A stretch of 64,000 bases of DNA from Brevundimonas vesicularis (GCF_014204545.1 NZ_JACHLJ010000001.1:1178001-1242000); one strand, 5' to 3'; positions 51,562 through 61,079 are shown, counted from the stretch's first letter. Notes: generated by a model from the letters alone, not told the origin. A program made the numbers and translations.

Positions 51562-52083
51562 ATGAGAACCCTCGCCGCAGCCGCCGCCGTCGCCGCCAGC
51601 CTGTGGGCCGGCGCGGCCGCCGCCCAGACCCCGCCGCCCGAAGACCCTGCCCTGATCGCCTATTTGCGTGACCGGGCCAAGGAGGCGTTGGACACCACCC
51701 GCTATACGGCCGCGATCACCCCGGACGGGGCGATGACCCTGGTCTATCTGACCGGGCCGAATTGGTGCGGCTCGGGCGGATGCCGGCTGCTGGTGCTGGA
51801 CCGAACCGGCGCGACCTACCGCTCGGTCGGCGAGATCAGCGTCGCGCGCGCGCCGATCCGGTTGCTGGAGCGACAGACCCATGGCCGACGGGATCTGGGC
51901 GTCTATGTCGCGGGCGGCGGAATCACCGAGGGCTATGAGGTCGCCGTGCCGTTCGACGGGCGTCGATACGCGTCCAATCCGACGGTTCCGCCTGCCGTCA
52001 GGATCCAGGAGGCGCCCGGCGAAACCCTGTTCCGCGCCGACGAACAGGGCCGCCCGCTGGAACCGTCGCCGGACAAGCCTTGA
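51562..52083 (+). CDS. exported protein of unknown function
   Basis: The 173-residue protein (ATG at 51562) has a clear signal peptide (MRTLAAAAAVAASLWAGAAAA/QTPPP). The mature part contains two cysteines (GPNWCGSGGCRLLVL) likely to form a disulfide and a beta-rich stretch (YRSVGEISVARAPIRLLE, DLGVYVAGGG). It is periplasmic and of unknown family. It lies 31 bases before the ABC transporter gene and may be co-transcribed with it. Confidence 0.8.
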   Translation: MRTLAAAAAVAASLWAGAAAAQTPPPEDPALIAYLRDRAKEALDTTRYTAAITPDGAMTLVYLTGPNWCGSGGCRLLVLDRTGATYRSVGEISVARAPIRLLERQTHGRRDLGVYVAGGGITEGYEVAVPFDGRRYASNPTVPPAVRIQEAPGETLFRADEQGRPLEPSPDKP

Positions 52084-52114
52084 CTTGAACGGCGGCTCGG
52101 ACGACCGAGAGCCG

Positions 52115-53944
52115 ATGACCGTCGCCGCCTCCGAAACCATGCCGCTGCGCGCCCTGCTGGCGCGGATTTGGCGCGACTATCTGTCCAAGCACAAGGGATC
52201 GCTGATCCTGTCGGTCTTGTGCGCGGCGACGACCGGCCTGCTGACGGCGGCGCTGCTGAAACTGCTCGAGCCGGCCGTCAACGGTCTGTTCCTGGGCGGG
52301 ACCAGGCCGATCAGTCTGTTCGGCCTTGTGACCTTTCCGGCGGACAAGGCCGTCGTCTGGATTCCGATCGCCATCCTGACCGTCGCCATTGCGCGTACCC
52401 TCGCCGCTTTGGGCCAGGCCGCCCTCGTCAATCGTTTGGGTCACACCATCGTCGGCGACATCCAGATCCGTTTGTTCGGGGCCATGATCCGCGCCGATCT
52501 GGCGCGCTTACGCAGCCAGCACTCGGGCGGCTTCGTCTCCTCGGTGCTGTTCGACGCCAATATGGTGCGCGAGGCCTTCACCTCGGGCGTGGTCAACTAC
52601 ACCCAGAACCTGCTGACCCTGATCGCGGTGCTGATCTACATGGGGTTCATCGACTGGCAGCTGACGATCGTCGTGCTGCTGGGCGTGCCGCTGGTGGCGC
52701 TGGTGCTGCGGCGCTTCGGGCGCAAGACGCGCAAAGCCGCCGTCGGCGCCATGGCCGAGACAGAGAACCTGTCCACCGCCCTGATGGAGAACCTGGACGG
52801 GGTTCGCCTGATCAAGATCGAGAACCGCGAGGCCGCAGAACAGGACCGCGTCGCCGAGGTGGTCGCCCGTCGCCAGCGCCACGTCATCAAGGGTGCCAAC
52901 GCCCGCGCCTTCGCCGGTCCGTCCAGCGATCTGGTCGCCTATGTCGTCGTCGCCGCCGTCATGGCCTACGCCGGATGGCGGGCGCAGACGGGCGATATGA
53001 CCGTAGGGGGCTTCGCCGCCTTCATCGGCATGCTGTTGGCCGCCGGCCAGGCCCTGCGCCAGGTGACCAACCTGGCCACGGTGATGAGCGAGGGTTTCAC
53101 CGCCGCGCGGCGCCTATTCGGCGCCCTGGACATCCAGCCTGAAATCCGCGAGGCGGCCGACGCCGCGCCCCTGGCCGCTGGGCCGGTGGAGGTCGTGCTG
53201 GATAAGGTGTCCTTCGCCTACGCCGGGACCGATGCGCCGACTCTGGACGGGGTGTCCCTGCGGGTCGCGCCGGGCGAGACGGTGGCGTTGGTCGGGCCGT
53301 CGGGCGGCGGCAAGAGCACGATCCTAAGCCTGCTGCCGCGCTTCTATGATGTGACGGGCGGGGCGGTGACGATCAACGGCGCCGACGTGCGGGCGCTTCG
53401 GATCCATGACCTGCGCGACCACATCGCCCTGGTGACGCAGGAACCCTTCCTGTTCGACGACACCATCGCCGCCAACATCGCCTATGGCCGGCCGGGCGCG
53501 ACGCAGGAACAGATCGAAGAGGCCGCCCGTTCGGCCGCCGCCCACGACTTCATCACCGCCCTGCCGCAAGGTTACGACACCCGGGCGGGCGAGGCCGGCC
53601 TGCGTCTGTCCGGTGGGCAGCGCCAGCGGATCGCCATCGCCCGCGCCTTCGTCAAGGACGCGCCGATTTTGCTGCTGGACGAGGCCACCAGCGCCCTGGA
53701 CACCGAAAGCGAGGCCCTGGTCCAGGCGGCGCTGGAGCGGCTGATGCAGGGCCGCGCCACCCTGATGATCGCCCACCGCCTGTCGACCGTCCGGAACGCC
53801 GACCGCATCTATGTGATCGAGGCCGGGCGCGTGGTCGAGGAAGGCTCGCACGACGTCCTGGTCGCCCGAGGCGGCCTCTATTCCCGCCTGGCCCGCCAGC
53901 AGTCGCTGGACGGCGCCGCGCCCACCGTCGAGACCGTCGCGTGA
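52115..53944 (+). CDS. msbA: MsbA-type lipid A flippase ABC transporter
   Basis: The 609-residue half-transporter has six helices (about 25-310) followed by an ATPase domain with Walker A GPSGGGKST, the Q-loop, signature LSGGQRQRIAIARA, Walker B ILLLDEATSALD and switch IAHRLST. As a homodimer MsbA flips lipid A-core across the inner membrane. Its place just before acyltransferase, waaA and lpxK genes supports lipid A export, though a general lipid exporter is possible. The frame extends upstream in part of the previous gene, but the ATG at 52115 is followed by the usual cytosolic start. Confidence 0.88.
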   Translation: MTVAASETMPLRALLARIWRDYLSKHKGSLILSVLCAATTGLLTAALLKLLEPAVNGLFLGGTRPISLFGLVTFPADKAVVWIPIAILTVAIARTLAALGQAALVNRLGHTIVGDIQIRLFGAMIRADLARLRSQHSGGFVSSVLFDANMVREAFTSGVVNYTQNLLTLIAVLIYMGFIDWQLTIVVLLGVPLVALVLRRFGRKTRKAAVGAMAETENLSTALMENLDGVRLIKIENREAAEQDRVAEVVARRQRHVIKGANARAFAGPSSDLVAYVVVAAVMAYAGWRAQTGDMTVGGFAAFIGMLLAAGQALRQVTNLATVMSEGFTAARRLFGALDIQPEIREAADAAPLAAGPVEVVLDKVSFAYAGTDAPTLDGVSLRVAPGETVALVGPSGGGKSTILSLLPRFYDVTGGAVTINGADVRALRIHDLRDHIALVTQEPFLFDDTIAANIAYGRPGATQEQIEEAARSAAAHDFITALPQGYDTRAGEAGLRLSGGQRQRIAIARAFVKDAPILLLDEATSALDTESEALVQAALERLMQGRATLMIAHRLSTVRNADRIYVIEAGRVVEEGSHDVLVARGGLYSRLARQQSLDGAAPTVETVA

Positions 53945-54624
53945 GGCCGCTGCGCATTCCGGCCGTCCAGGCCAGCCTGTCTTTCATCCTAGCGCACTGG
54001 ATGCAGTTCTGCTTCGCCACCATGCGCTGGACCCATGAAAACCAGGCGGTGGCCGAGGGTGTTTGGGCCCGGGGCGGCGGGGTGCTGTGCGCCTTCTGGC
54101 ATTCGCGTATCGGCCTGTCGCCGGCGTGCTGGCCGCTGAACCGCGCGCAGCCGGCCAAGGCGTTGATTTCCCTGTCAGCGGACGGTCAGTTCATCGCAAA
54201 GGCCGTGGCCCGCCAGGGCTTTCCCGCCATTCGCGGTTCGTCGTCGAACAAGGATAAGGCGGACCGGGACAAGGGCGGATCGCAGGCGCTGCGGGCGGGC
54301 CTGCGTCAGTTGAAGATCGGCGCCCTGGCCATCACGCCGGACGGTCCGCGCGGCCCGGCGCGCCAGATGGCCGAGGGCCTGCCGATGATGGCCAAGATCT
54401 CAAAGGCGCCGACGCTGTTCATCGGCATGTCGTGCAATCCGGCCATCCGGCTGAACAGCTGGGACCGCGCAATTCTGCCCCTGCCCTTCGCCAAAGGCGC
54501 CATCGTGTGGGACATCGCCGATTATCCGACCGGCGACGACCTGGATCACGTCCGCAAGGACTGGGCCGCGCGGCTGGATGCCGTCGAGGCGCGGGCCGAT
54601 GCGATCACGGGCCTGAAACCATGA
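53941..54624 (+). CDS. lysophospholipid acyltransferase family protein (DUF374)
   Basis: The 227-residue protein starts with GTG overlapping the msbA stop (GTGA). An N-terminal hydrophobic helix (LSFILAHWMQFCFATM) anchors it to the inner membrane. The domain shows FWHSR, ISLSADGQFIAKAVARQGF, RGSSSNK and ITPDGPRGPAR, the DUF374 pattern with HxxxxD-like residues replaced. It probably adds a secondary acyl chain to lipid A or a related lipid. The specificity is unknown. Confidence 0.88.
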   Translation: MRPLRIPAVQASLSFILAHWMQFCFATMRWTHENQAVAEGVWARGGGVLCAFWHSRIGLSPACWPLNRAQPAKALISLSADGQFIAKAVARQGFPAIRGSSSNKDKADRDKGGSQALRAGLRQLKIGALAITPDGPRGPARQMAEGLPMMAKISKAPTLFIGMSCNPAIRLNSWDRAILPLPFAKGAIVWDIADYPTGDDLDHVRKDWAARLDAVEARADAITGLKP

Positions 54625-54631
54625 GGATGTC

Positions 54632-55924
54632 GTGACGCCGCTGCCGCTGATCGCCTATCGGCTGGCGACGCGCGCGCTGGAGCCGCTGGCCCCGCGCCTG
54701 CTGGATGCGCGCGCCAGGCGGGGCAAGGAAGACCCGGTGCGGGTGGACGAGCGGATGGGCTTCACCCGCACCACGCGTCCCGAAGGTGATCTGGTCTGGC
54801 TGCACGGCGTCAGCGTGGGCGAGAGCCTGTCGCTGCTGCCCGTGGTCGAGCGGCTGACGAAGGCGCGGCCGGATCTGACCGTTCTGGTCACCTCAAGCAC
54901 CGTGACCTCGGCGCAGATTCTGGCCGAACGGCTGCCAACGGGCGTGATCCACCAATATGCGCCGGTCGATGCGCCGGGCGTGGTCGAGCGGTTCCTGGAC
55001 CATTGGCGGCCAAGCCTTGCGGTCTTCGTCGAAAGCGAACTGTGGCCCAATCTGTTGCTGGAAGCGCGTCGGCGGGGCGTGAAACTGGCCCTGGTCAGCG
55101 CGCGCATCACGGAAAAGACGGTCGAGGGCTGGGCGCGGTTTCCGGCCTCGGCGCGGGCGCTGACCGGCGCCTTTGATCTGGTGCTGCCGCAGGATGCGGT
55201 CTCGGCCCAGCGGCTTGAGGGCATGGGCGCGCGGATCGACGGGCTGGTAAATCTGAAACTGTCCGGCGAGGCCCTGCCGCACGATCCCGCCGCCTTCAGC
55301 CGTTTGAGCGCCGCCATCGGAGACAGGCCGGTGATCGTCGCCGCCAGCACCCATGAGGGCGAAGAGATCGCCATCGTGCGCGCGCTGGACCATTTGAGCG
55401 AGCGTGTCTGCCTGATCCTGACGCCACGCCATCCCGAGCGGGGGGCGCACATCGCCCAGACCCTGCAACGCGACGGCTACGCCTTCGCCATGCGTTCGCG
55501 CGGCGAGACGATCGGGCCGGACACCGACATCTATCTGGCCGACACCCTGAACGAGATGGGCTTGTTCCTGCGGCTCGCCGATGTGGTGGTGATGGGCGGC
55601 TCGTTCGCGCCCGCCATCGGCCTGCCGCCCGTCGGCGGGCACAATCCGCTGGAACCCGCGCGGCTGGGCAAGCCGACGATCACGGGGCCGGATGCGTCGA
55701 ACTGGGCGCCGGTGACGGCAGCCCTGGTCGAGGCGGGAGGCCTGGCCCTGGTTCAGGCGCCGTCCGACCTGCCCGTCGTGATCGAGCCGCTGCTGGAAGA
55801 CCTGAACGCGGCCAAAGCCATGGGCGAGCGCGGGCGTCGCGCGGCTGTCGAAGCCGGAGGCGGGCTGGAGCGACTGTGGGCGCTGCTGTCGCCGCTGATG
55901 CCGCAAAGGCAGGGCCGGCGATGA
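54632..55924 (+). CDS. waaA: Kdo transferase
   Basis: WaaA adds Kdo sugars from CMP-Kdo to lipid IVA. The 430-residue GT30-type enzyme (GTG start) has an N-terminal membrane-associated part, then VWLHGVSVGESLSLLPVVE with the catalytic Glu, ILVTSSTVTSAQI-like strand (LTVLVTSSTVTSAQI), and GFxPxxGGHNPLEPA in the C-terminal half (PPVGGHNPLEPARLGKP). The stop overlaps lpxK by 4 bases. Confidence 0.95.
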   Translation: MTPLPLIAYRLATRALEPLAPRLLDARARRGKEDPVRVDERMGFTRTTRPEGDLVWLHGVSVGESLSLLPVVERLTKARPDLTVLVTSSTVTSAQILAERLPTGVIHQYAPVDAPGVVERFLDHWRPSLAVFVESELWPNLLLEARRRGVKLALVSARITEKTVEGWARFPASARALTGAFDLVLPQDAVSAQRLEGMGARIDGLVNLKLSGEALPHDPAAFSRLSAAIGDRPVIVAASTHEGEEIAIVRALDHLSERVCLILTPRHPERGAHIAQTLQRDGYAFAMRSRGETIGPDTDIYLADTLNEMGLFLRLADVVVMGGSFAPAIGLPPVGGHNPLEPARLGKPTITGPDASNWAPVTAALVEAGGLALVQAPSDLPVVIEPLLEDLNAAKAMGERGRRAAVEAGGGLERLWALLSPLMPQRQGRR

Positions 55925-56937
55925 AGCTGAACACGCCGCGCTGGTGGTATGTGCGCGACAGCAACCACGCCCGAATGACGCGCACGGCGCTGAAGCCGCT
56001 GGGCTGGGTCTGGGCCGCCGTGACGGCGCGCCGGATCGCGCGGACGGTTCCGATCGACCCCGGCTGCGCGGTCATCTCGGTCGGCAATCTGACGGTCGGC
56101 GGATCGGGCAAGACGCCGGTCGCGCGCGAGACCCTGCGGCTGCTGCGCGCGGCGGGGGTGGAGGCGCAAGGCTTGTCTCGCGGCTATGGCGGGCGGCTGG
56201 AAGGGCCGGTCCGGGTCGATCCCCAAATCCATACGGCCGACGATGTCGGGGACGAGCCGCTGATGCTGGTGCAGGGGGCGCCGATCTGGATCGCGCGCGA
56301 TCGCGTGGCGGGCGCCAGGGCCGCCGTCACGGAGGGCGCGCTGGCTCTGGTGCTGGACGACGGCCATCAGAACCCGGCGCTGAAAAAGACCGTCAGCCTG
56401 ATCGTCGTGGACGGCGAGACGCGCGGCGACGAATGGCCGTTCGGCGACGGATCGGTCTTCCCATCCGGCCCGATGCGCGAGGCGCTGAAGGCCGGGCTGG
56501 CGCGCGCCGACGCCGTGGTGGTCATGCTGCCGACGGATGTCGAAGAGGCCGATCCCGAACTGCTGGCCGTGTTCGGCGCCCTACCCGTCTTCGTCGCGCG
56601 CCTGACGCCCAAGGGGCCGCCGCCGTCGGGGCCCCAGGTCGGTTTCGCCGGCATCGCCAAGCCCTGGAAGGTCGAGCGGTCGCTAAAGGCGGCGGGCTGC
56701 GACCTGGTCGACTTCGTCCCCTTCCCCGACCACGCGGCCTATAGCGCCGCCGACATGACGTTCCTGACCGACCGGGCGGCAGTGTTCGACGCTGGCCTGG
56801 TTACGACGGAAAAGGACTGGGTCCGGTTGACGCCCGAGCAGCGCAAGGCCGTCGTCGCCTGGCCGGTCGTCGCCCGGTTCGAGGACGAGGCGGCTTTCGC
56901 CGCCTTCCTGAACGACAGGATTCAGTCGGCGCGATAG
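55921..56937 (+). CDS. lpxK: tetraacyldisaccharide 4'-kinase
   Basis: LpxK phosphorylates the 4' position of the lipid A disaccharide with ATP. The 338-residue protein has an N-terminal membrane-associated segment (LKPLGWVWAAVTARR), the P-loop SVGNLTVGGSGKTPVA, SRGYGGRLEGPV, the substrate region LMLVQGAPIWIARDRV, and VLDDGHQNPALKK. The ATG at 55921 overlaps the waaA stop. The 3' end overlaps the convergent amidohydrolase gene by 16 bases. Confidence 0.95.
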   Translation: MKLNTPRWWYVRDSNHARMTRTALKPLGWVWAAVTARRIARTVPIDPGCAVISVGNLTVGGSGKTPVARETLRLLRAAGVEAQGLSRGYGGRLEGPVRVDPQIHTADDVGDEPLMLVQGAPIWIARDRVAGARAAVTEGALALVLDDGHQNPALKKTVSLIVVDGETRGDEWPFGDGSVFPSGPMREALKAGLARADAVVVMLPTDVEEADPELLAVFGALPVFVARLTPKGPPPSGPQVGFAGIAKPWKVERSLKAAGCDLVDFVPFPDHAAYSAADMTFLTDRAAVFDAGLVTTEKDWVRLTPEQRKAVVAWPVVARFEDEAAFAAFLNDRIQSAR

Positions 56938-58247
56938 ACCACGCCGGACCTCATCACGAACTTCATCCGCTCCAGCTCGGTCACGTCCGACAGCGGATCG
57001 CCCGAGACGGCGACGATGTCGGCGGGCATGCCCACGGCGATCTTCCCGGCCTCATTGGCGATGCGCAGGTGTTCGGCGGCGTCGACGGTGGCGGCCTGGA
57101 TGGCTTCAAGCGGGCTCAGGCCGGCGCGGACCAGAAGCGCGAACTCCTGGGCGTTGTCGCCGTGGGCCGAAACGCCGGAGTCGGTGCCGAAGGCGATCTT
57201 GACCCCGCCCTCATGCGCGCGACGCGCCATGTCCAGCATCTTGGGCCCGGCTTCCAGCGCCTTGGCCGTCTGGGCGGGGGTGAAGAAGTTGTCGGGTCCC
57301 GAGGCGATGCGCGCAACGAAATCCCCGGCCAGCAGGGTCGGGATCAGCCAGGCGCCGTTCGATTTGAACAGGCGGATCGACTGGTCGTCCAGATAGGTGC
57401 CATGTTCGATGGAATCGCCGCCGGCCCGCAGGAAGGCGTTGATGCCGTCGACGCCGTGGGCGTGCGCCGTCACCTGGCGGCCCATGCGGTGGGCGCTGCC
57501 GACGATGGCGGACAGTTCGTCGTCGCTGAACTGCTGGTTCAGGCCGGCGGCGGTGTTGGACAGCACGCCGCCCGTCGCGGTGATCTTGATGATGTCGGCG
57601 CCGGCGCGAACCTGGGTGCGCACGGCCCGCATGCAGTCCTCAGGCCCCGAGCAGATGCTCTCGGACGACAGCAGGTGCATGACGTCCTCGCGATAACCGT
57701 TGATGTCCCCATGCCCGCCATGGATCGACACTGACGACCCCGCCGCAATGATGCGCGGTCCCGGCACGTCGCCGTTCCGAACGGCGTGTCGCAGGGCGAA
57801 GATGGCCTGGTTCGAGGCGCCCAGATCCGCCACCGTCGTAAAGCCGGCCATCAGGGTGCGACGCGCATAGCGGGCGCCGACCATCGCCTGGTCCGCGTCC
57901 GAAAGCGTCACCTCTTCAAGGCGTGCGTTCGGGTTCTGCTGGCTCGTCAAATGGACGTGGCTGTCGATCAGGCCGGGCAGAACAAAGGCCTGGCGCAGGT
58001 CCACAACCTTGCCTTGCAACGCGTCGCCGACGAAGCCGTCGCGCACCTCAACGACCTGGTTCCCTCTGATCACGAGAGTTTTATCGCGTTGCACAACGCC
58101 GTTCGACGGATCCGCAAGCAACCTTCCGGCTTCAACGAACGTTGTGTCGGGTTGGGTCGAAACGCCTGTGGCCACGGGGGTTTGCTCCGCATGAGCGCTC
58201 GCCGCCGACGCCATCAGCGCCGCCAGCGCGATTCCGAAACGTTTCAT
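56922..58247 (-). CDS. exported amidohydrolase-family protein
   Basis: The 441-residue protein has a signal peptide (MKRFGIALAALMASAASAHA/EQ) and the amidohydrolase metal site: DSHVHL (HxH), a His in VTAHAHGVDG, a His in EHGTYLD and the Asp in FGTDSGV. It resembles the imidazolonepropionase/Xaa-Pro dipeptidase-like subgroup common in Caulobacterales and Xanthomonadales, which cleave dipeptides or cyclic amides. The ATG at 58247 follows GGGGAGAG; an upstream ATG lacks a leader. Substrate unknown. Confidence 0.92.
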   Translation of the reverse strand: MKRFGIALAALMASAASAHAEQTPVATGVSTQPDTTFVEAGRLLADPSNGVVQRDKTLVIRGNQVVEVRDGFVGDALQGKVVDLRQAFVLPGLIDSHVHLTSQQNPNARLEEVTLSDADQAMVGARYARRTLMAGFTTVADLGASNQAIFALRHAVRNGDVPGPRIIAAGSSVSIHGGHGDINGYREDVMHLLSSESICSGPEDCMRAVRTQVRAGADIIKITATGGVLSNTAAGLNQQFSDDELSAIVGSAHRMGRQVTAHAHGVDGINAFLRAGGDSIEHGTYLDDQSIRLFKSNGAWLIPTLLAGDFVARIASGPDNFFTPAQTAKALEAGPKMLDMARRAHEGGVKIAFGTDSGVSAHGDNAQEFALLVRAGLSPLEAIQAATVDAAEHLRIANEAGKIAVGMPADIVAVSGDPLSDVTELERMKFVMRSGVVYRAD

Positions 58248-58361
58248 CGATCTCTCCCCGCGACGCGTTGGCCGCAAAAATGCCCCACAAGGCTCAGGTT
58301 GCCTCGCCCGTAACCAACTGAAACAAACACGCCTCAAGACCAACCGCAACGAGGGCGTCGC

Positions 58362-59054
58362 ATGCGGCTATCGAGACGAGGACTTATTCTGGGCGGATCG
58401 GCCATGCTGGCGGGATGCGCCAGCGCGAGCGCTACGGCGCCGCTGACGACGGCTCAGAACGGAACTCCGATCGCCATGCCGCGGGTCGGTCTGCCCTCGG
58501 TCCAGACCGCCGCCCTGACGCCTCCGCCGCTGGACCCCCGTGGTCGTGTGCGCAAGGAACTGATGGAGCGCGCCATGACCGCGCTGGACACCCATCACCA
58601 CCGCCTGCCGCTGCGCGACCGGATGTATCTGGTCGATTTCCAGAAGTTCTCGGGCGAGGAGCGGTTGTACGAAGTCGACCTGATCGCGGGTGAAGTGAAG
58701 GTGCTGCGCACCTGCCACGGTCGGGGATCGGACCCCAGCCATACTGGTTATGCCCAGCGCTTTTCCAACACGCCGGATTCCAACATGTCCTCGATCGGCG
58801 CCTATGCGACGGCGGGCGCCAACTGGGGCGCGCAACAGGGGCCGAACGTCCTGCTGGACGGGCTGGAATACTCCAACAACAAGGCGCGCGAGCGGGCCAT
58901 CATCATCCACGGCGCCGACTATGCCGATCCCGACTTCCTGGCGCGCGAAGGCAAGCTGGGCCGCAGCTACGGCTGTTTCTCGGTCGCCCACACTGACCTG
59001 CCGGCCTTGCGTGAACGCATGGGCGAGGGCCGACTGCTGTTCGCAGCGGCTTAA
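58362..59054 (+). CDS. murein L,D-transpeptidase catalytic-domain lipoprotein
   Basis: The 230-residue protein has an SRRG leader and lipobox LAGC (C19), suggesting a Tat or Sec lipoprotein. The C-terminal half fits the YkuD-like L,D-transpeptidase catalytic family: IIIHGADYADP holds the active His and GRSYGCFSV the nucleophilic Cys. It should form or cleave meso-DAP cross-links in peptidoglycan. The gene is 3 bases from the convergent purD stop. Confidence 0.88.
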   Translation: MRLSRRGLILGGSAMLAGCASASATAPLTTAQNGTPIAMPRVGLPSVQTAALTPPPLDPRGRVRKELMERAMTALDTHHHRLPLRDRMYLVDFQKFSGEERLYEVDLIAGEVKVLRTCHGRGSDPSHTGYAQRFSNTPDSNMSSIGAYATAGANWGAQQGPNVLLDGLEYSNNKARERAIIIHGADYADPDFLAREGKLGRSYGCFSVAHTDLPALRERMGEGRLLFAAA

Positions 59055-59057
59055 GCC

Positions 59058-60332
59058 TCAACCCCGCTCCAGCGCCCGCCAGCCGATGTCGGAGCGGTTG
59101 AAGCCGCCCGGCCAGTCGATCCTGCGGATGGCGGCATAGGCGCGTTCGCGGGCCTCGGCGATGTCGTCGCCCTCGGCGCAGACGTTCAGGACGCGCCCGC
59201 CCGAGGCGGCCAGCAAGCCGTCGTCGCGGCGCTTGGTCCCGGCATGGAAGACCTGGACATGGGGGCCGAAGTCCTGATCGGCGCCGCGGATGATCGAGCC
59301 TTCCAGCGGGCTGTCAGGATAGCCCTTGGCGGCCATGACCACGCAGATCACCGTCTGAGGCTTGAAGGCGGGCGAAGCCAGACCCGAGACGTCGCCGCGC
59401 GCGCAGCCCAGCAGATAGGGGACGATGTCGCCCGCCATCCGCATCATCAGCACCTGGCATTCCGGGTCGCCGAAGCGGGCGTTGAACTCGACCACCTTGG
59501 GACCGTCGTCGGTCGCCATCAGGCCGGCGTAGAGCACGCCGCGATAGGGCGAGCCTTCCTCCGCCATCTTGCGGATCGTCGGCTGGACGATCAGCGCGTC
59601 GGCCTGCTGCACCAGCTCGGGAGTGAAGACGGGCGCGGGCGAATAGGCGCCCATGCCGCCGGTGTTGGGGCCAAGGTCGCCGTCGAAGGCGCGCTTGTGG
59701 TCCTGGGCGCCGCCGAACAGCAGGGCGCGTTGACCGTCGCACAGGGCGAACAGCGAGCCTTCCTCGCCGTCCATGAACTCCTCGATCACGACGCGGGCGC
59801 CGGCCGCGCCGAACCGGCCGCCCAGCATCCGCTCGATTTCGGCCTCGGCGTCTGGGCGGTCGGGGCTGATGGCCACGCCCTTGCCGGCGGCAAGACCGTC
59901 GGCCTTGATCACATAGGGCGGCCGGAACACGTCCAGCGCCGCCTTGGCGTCCTTGACCGTGTCATAGATGCCGTAACCAGCGGTAGGGATTTCGTGCCGT
60001 TCGAGGAAGCCCTTCGAAAAGGCCTTCGAGGTTTCCAGCTGCGCCGCCTTGGCGGTCGGCCCGAAGCAAGGAATGCCGGCCGAGGCCAGACGATCAGCCA
60101 GACCGGCGGCCAGCGCCACCTCCGGCCCCACAACGACCAGATCGGCCTTGATCTCTCTGGCCAGGGCGGCCAGGCCGTCGGCGTCGTCCGCCTTGACGGC
60201 GCGCAGCTCGCACAGCTTCTCGATGCCGGGGTTGCCCGGCGCCGCGACCAGGCGCGTGACCAGCGGCGACTGGGCGATCTTCCAGGCCAGGGCGTGTTCG
60301 CGGCCGCCCGATCCGACGAGAAGAATGTTCAT
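59058..60332 (-). CDS. purD: phosphoribosylamine-glycine ligase
   Basis: PurD joins glycine to phosphoribosylamine using ATP in purine synthesis. The 424-residue protein has VGSGGREHALAWKI at the start, the glycine-rich ATP-grasp segment GGRFGAAGARVVIEEFMDGEEGSLFALCDG and LNTGGMG-like NTGGMGAYSP. The ATG at 60332 gives the usual MNILLVGSGG. A TTG 12 bases upstream is not needed. It is convergent with the transpeptidase gene. Confidence 0.95.
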   Translation of the reverse strand: MNILLVGSGGREHALAWKIAQSPLVTRLVAAPGNPGIEKLCELRAVKADDADGLAALAREIKADLVVVGPEVALAAGLADRLASAGIPCFGPTAKAAQLETSKAFSKGFLERHEIPTAGYGIYDTVKDAKAALDVFRPPYVIKADGLAAGKGVAISPDRPDAEAEIERMLGGRFGAAGARVVIEEFMDGEEGSLFALCDGQRALLFGGAQDHKRAFDGDLGPNTGGMGAYSPAPVFTPELVQQADALIVQPTIRKMAEEGSPYRGVLYAGLMATDDGPKVVEFNARFGDPECQVLMMRMAGDIVPYLLGCARGDVSGLASPAFKPQTVICVVMAAKGYPDSPLEGSIIRGADQDFGPHVQVFHAGTKRRDDGLLAASGGRVLNVCAEGDDIAEARERAYAAIRRIDWPGGFNRSDIGWRALERG

Positions 60333-60405
60333 GAGATCGGGCAATGACCGGCCGGCGCCGGCCGGTCAAGCGCCCGTCAGGCTTAACGCCGCATTCAGCG
60401 TCCGA

Positions 60406-60837
60406 TCAGCGCGCCGGCGGGGTCCAGGCCGGCAGGGCCTGAAGCTGACCGGGCGTCAGATCGGTGACCAGATCCCGGTCGCCGTTGCGGTCGATCGGAG
60501 CAACATCCGCGACCGGAACCAGCACCTTCATGTCGCCGGGCCCTTCCAGTTCGACGACCAGATGGGTGAGGGCGCCAGAGGCGTCCAGCACCAGGGTTTC
60601 CACGTCGCCCAGATCGACGTTGGCGCGCGAATATAGGTCCGCATCCTCCAGCTGATCGCGGGTCATGTTGAAGGCCAAGGCGGCGTTTGAGGCGGCGGCA
60701 TCCGCCTGTTGATCCGGCAAGGCCACGGGCGCTGCGCCGGGTGCCGGGGCCTGAACCACATCGTCGTCGCGATCCGAGCAGGCGACGACGCCGCCGGTCA
60801 GGCAAAGAATGGCGGCGAGCGGGACGAAGCGGTTCAT
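60406..60837 (-). CDS. PRC-barrel domain lipoprotein
   Basis: The 143-residue protein has a lipobox VVAC (C20), a Pro/Ala-rich linker and a PRC-barrel-like domain: VDLGDVETLVLDASGALTHLVVELEG, LVPVADVAPI and the end LTPGQLQALPAW, which is typical for the C-terminal strand of this fold. PRC-barrel lipoproteins are often stress-related and lie in the periplasm. It follows the 53-residue gene by 16 bases on the same strand. Confidence 0.8.
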   Translation of the reverse strand: MNRFVPLAAILCLTGGVVACSDRDDDVVQAPAPGAAPVALPDQQADAAASNAALAFNMTRDQLEDADLYSRANVDLGDVETLVLDASGALTHLVVELEGPGDMKVLVPVADVAPIDRNGDRDLVTDLTPGQLQALPAWTPPAR

Positions 60838-60853
60838 ACGGCCTCCTTGGGCG

Positions 60854-61015
60854 TTAGAGCAAGGCCGAGACGACATAGACGCCCAGGCCCAGCAGAATGA
60901 TGCAGCCGATGATCAGCCACGGGCTCATGGCGCCGCCGCCCCCGGCGCGGCGCGACAGATCGCGCTCATGTGGGTCGCGGTCAGAAGGATCGGTTCCGGG
61001 CGGGTCGGCGGCCAT
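60854..61015 (-). CDS. small single-pass membrane protein
   Basis: This 53-codon gene starts with ATG at 61015 and ends TAA at 60854. The first 28 residues are polar and charged (MAADPPGTDPSDRDPHERDL), then GGGG, and a final membrane helix (SPWLIIGCIILLGLGVYVV) close to the C-terminus, giving a tail-anchored shape. An internal ATG 87 bases on would encode only the helix. It is 65 bases from the divergent xseA and may be transcribed with the PRC-barrel lipoprotein. Function unknown. Confidence 0.6.
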   Translation of the reverse strand: MAADPPGTDPSDRDPHERDLSRRAGGGGAMSPWLIIGCIILLGLGVYVVSALL

Positions 61016-61079
61016 GAAAGTCGAACGGCAGGGCGCGCGCAGCGTTCCCGGGCGGATCGACGCAGGCTAGGATGTCTTC

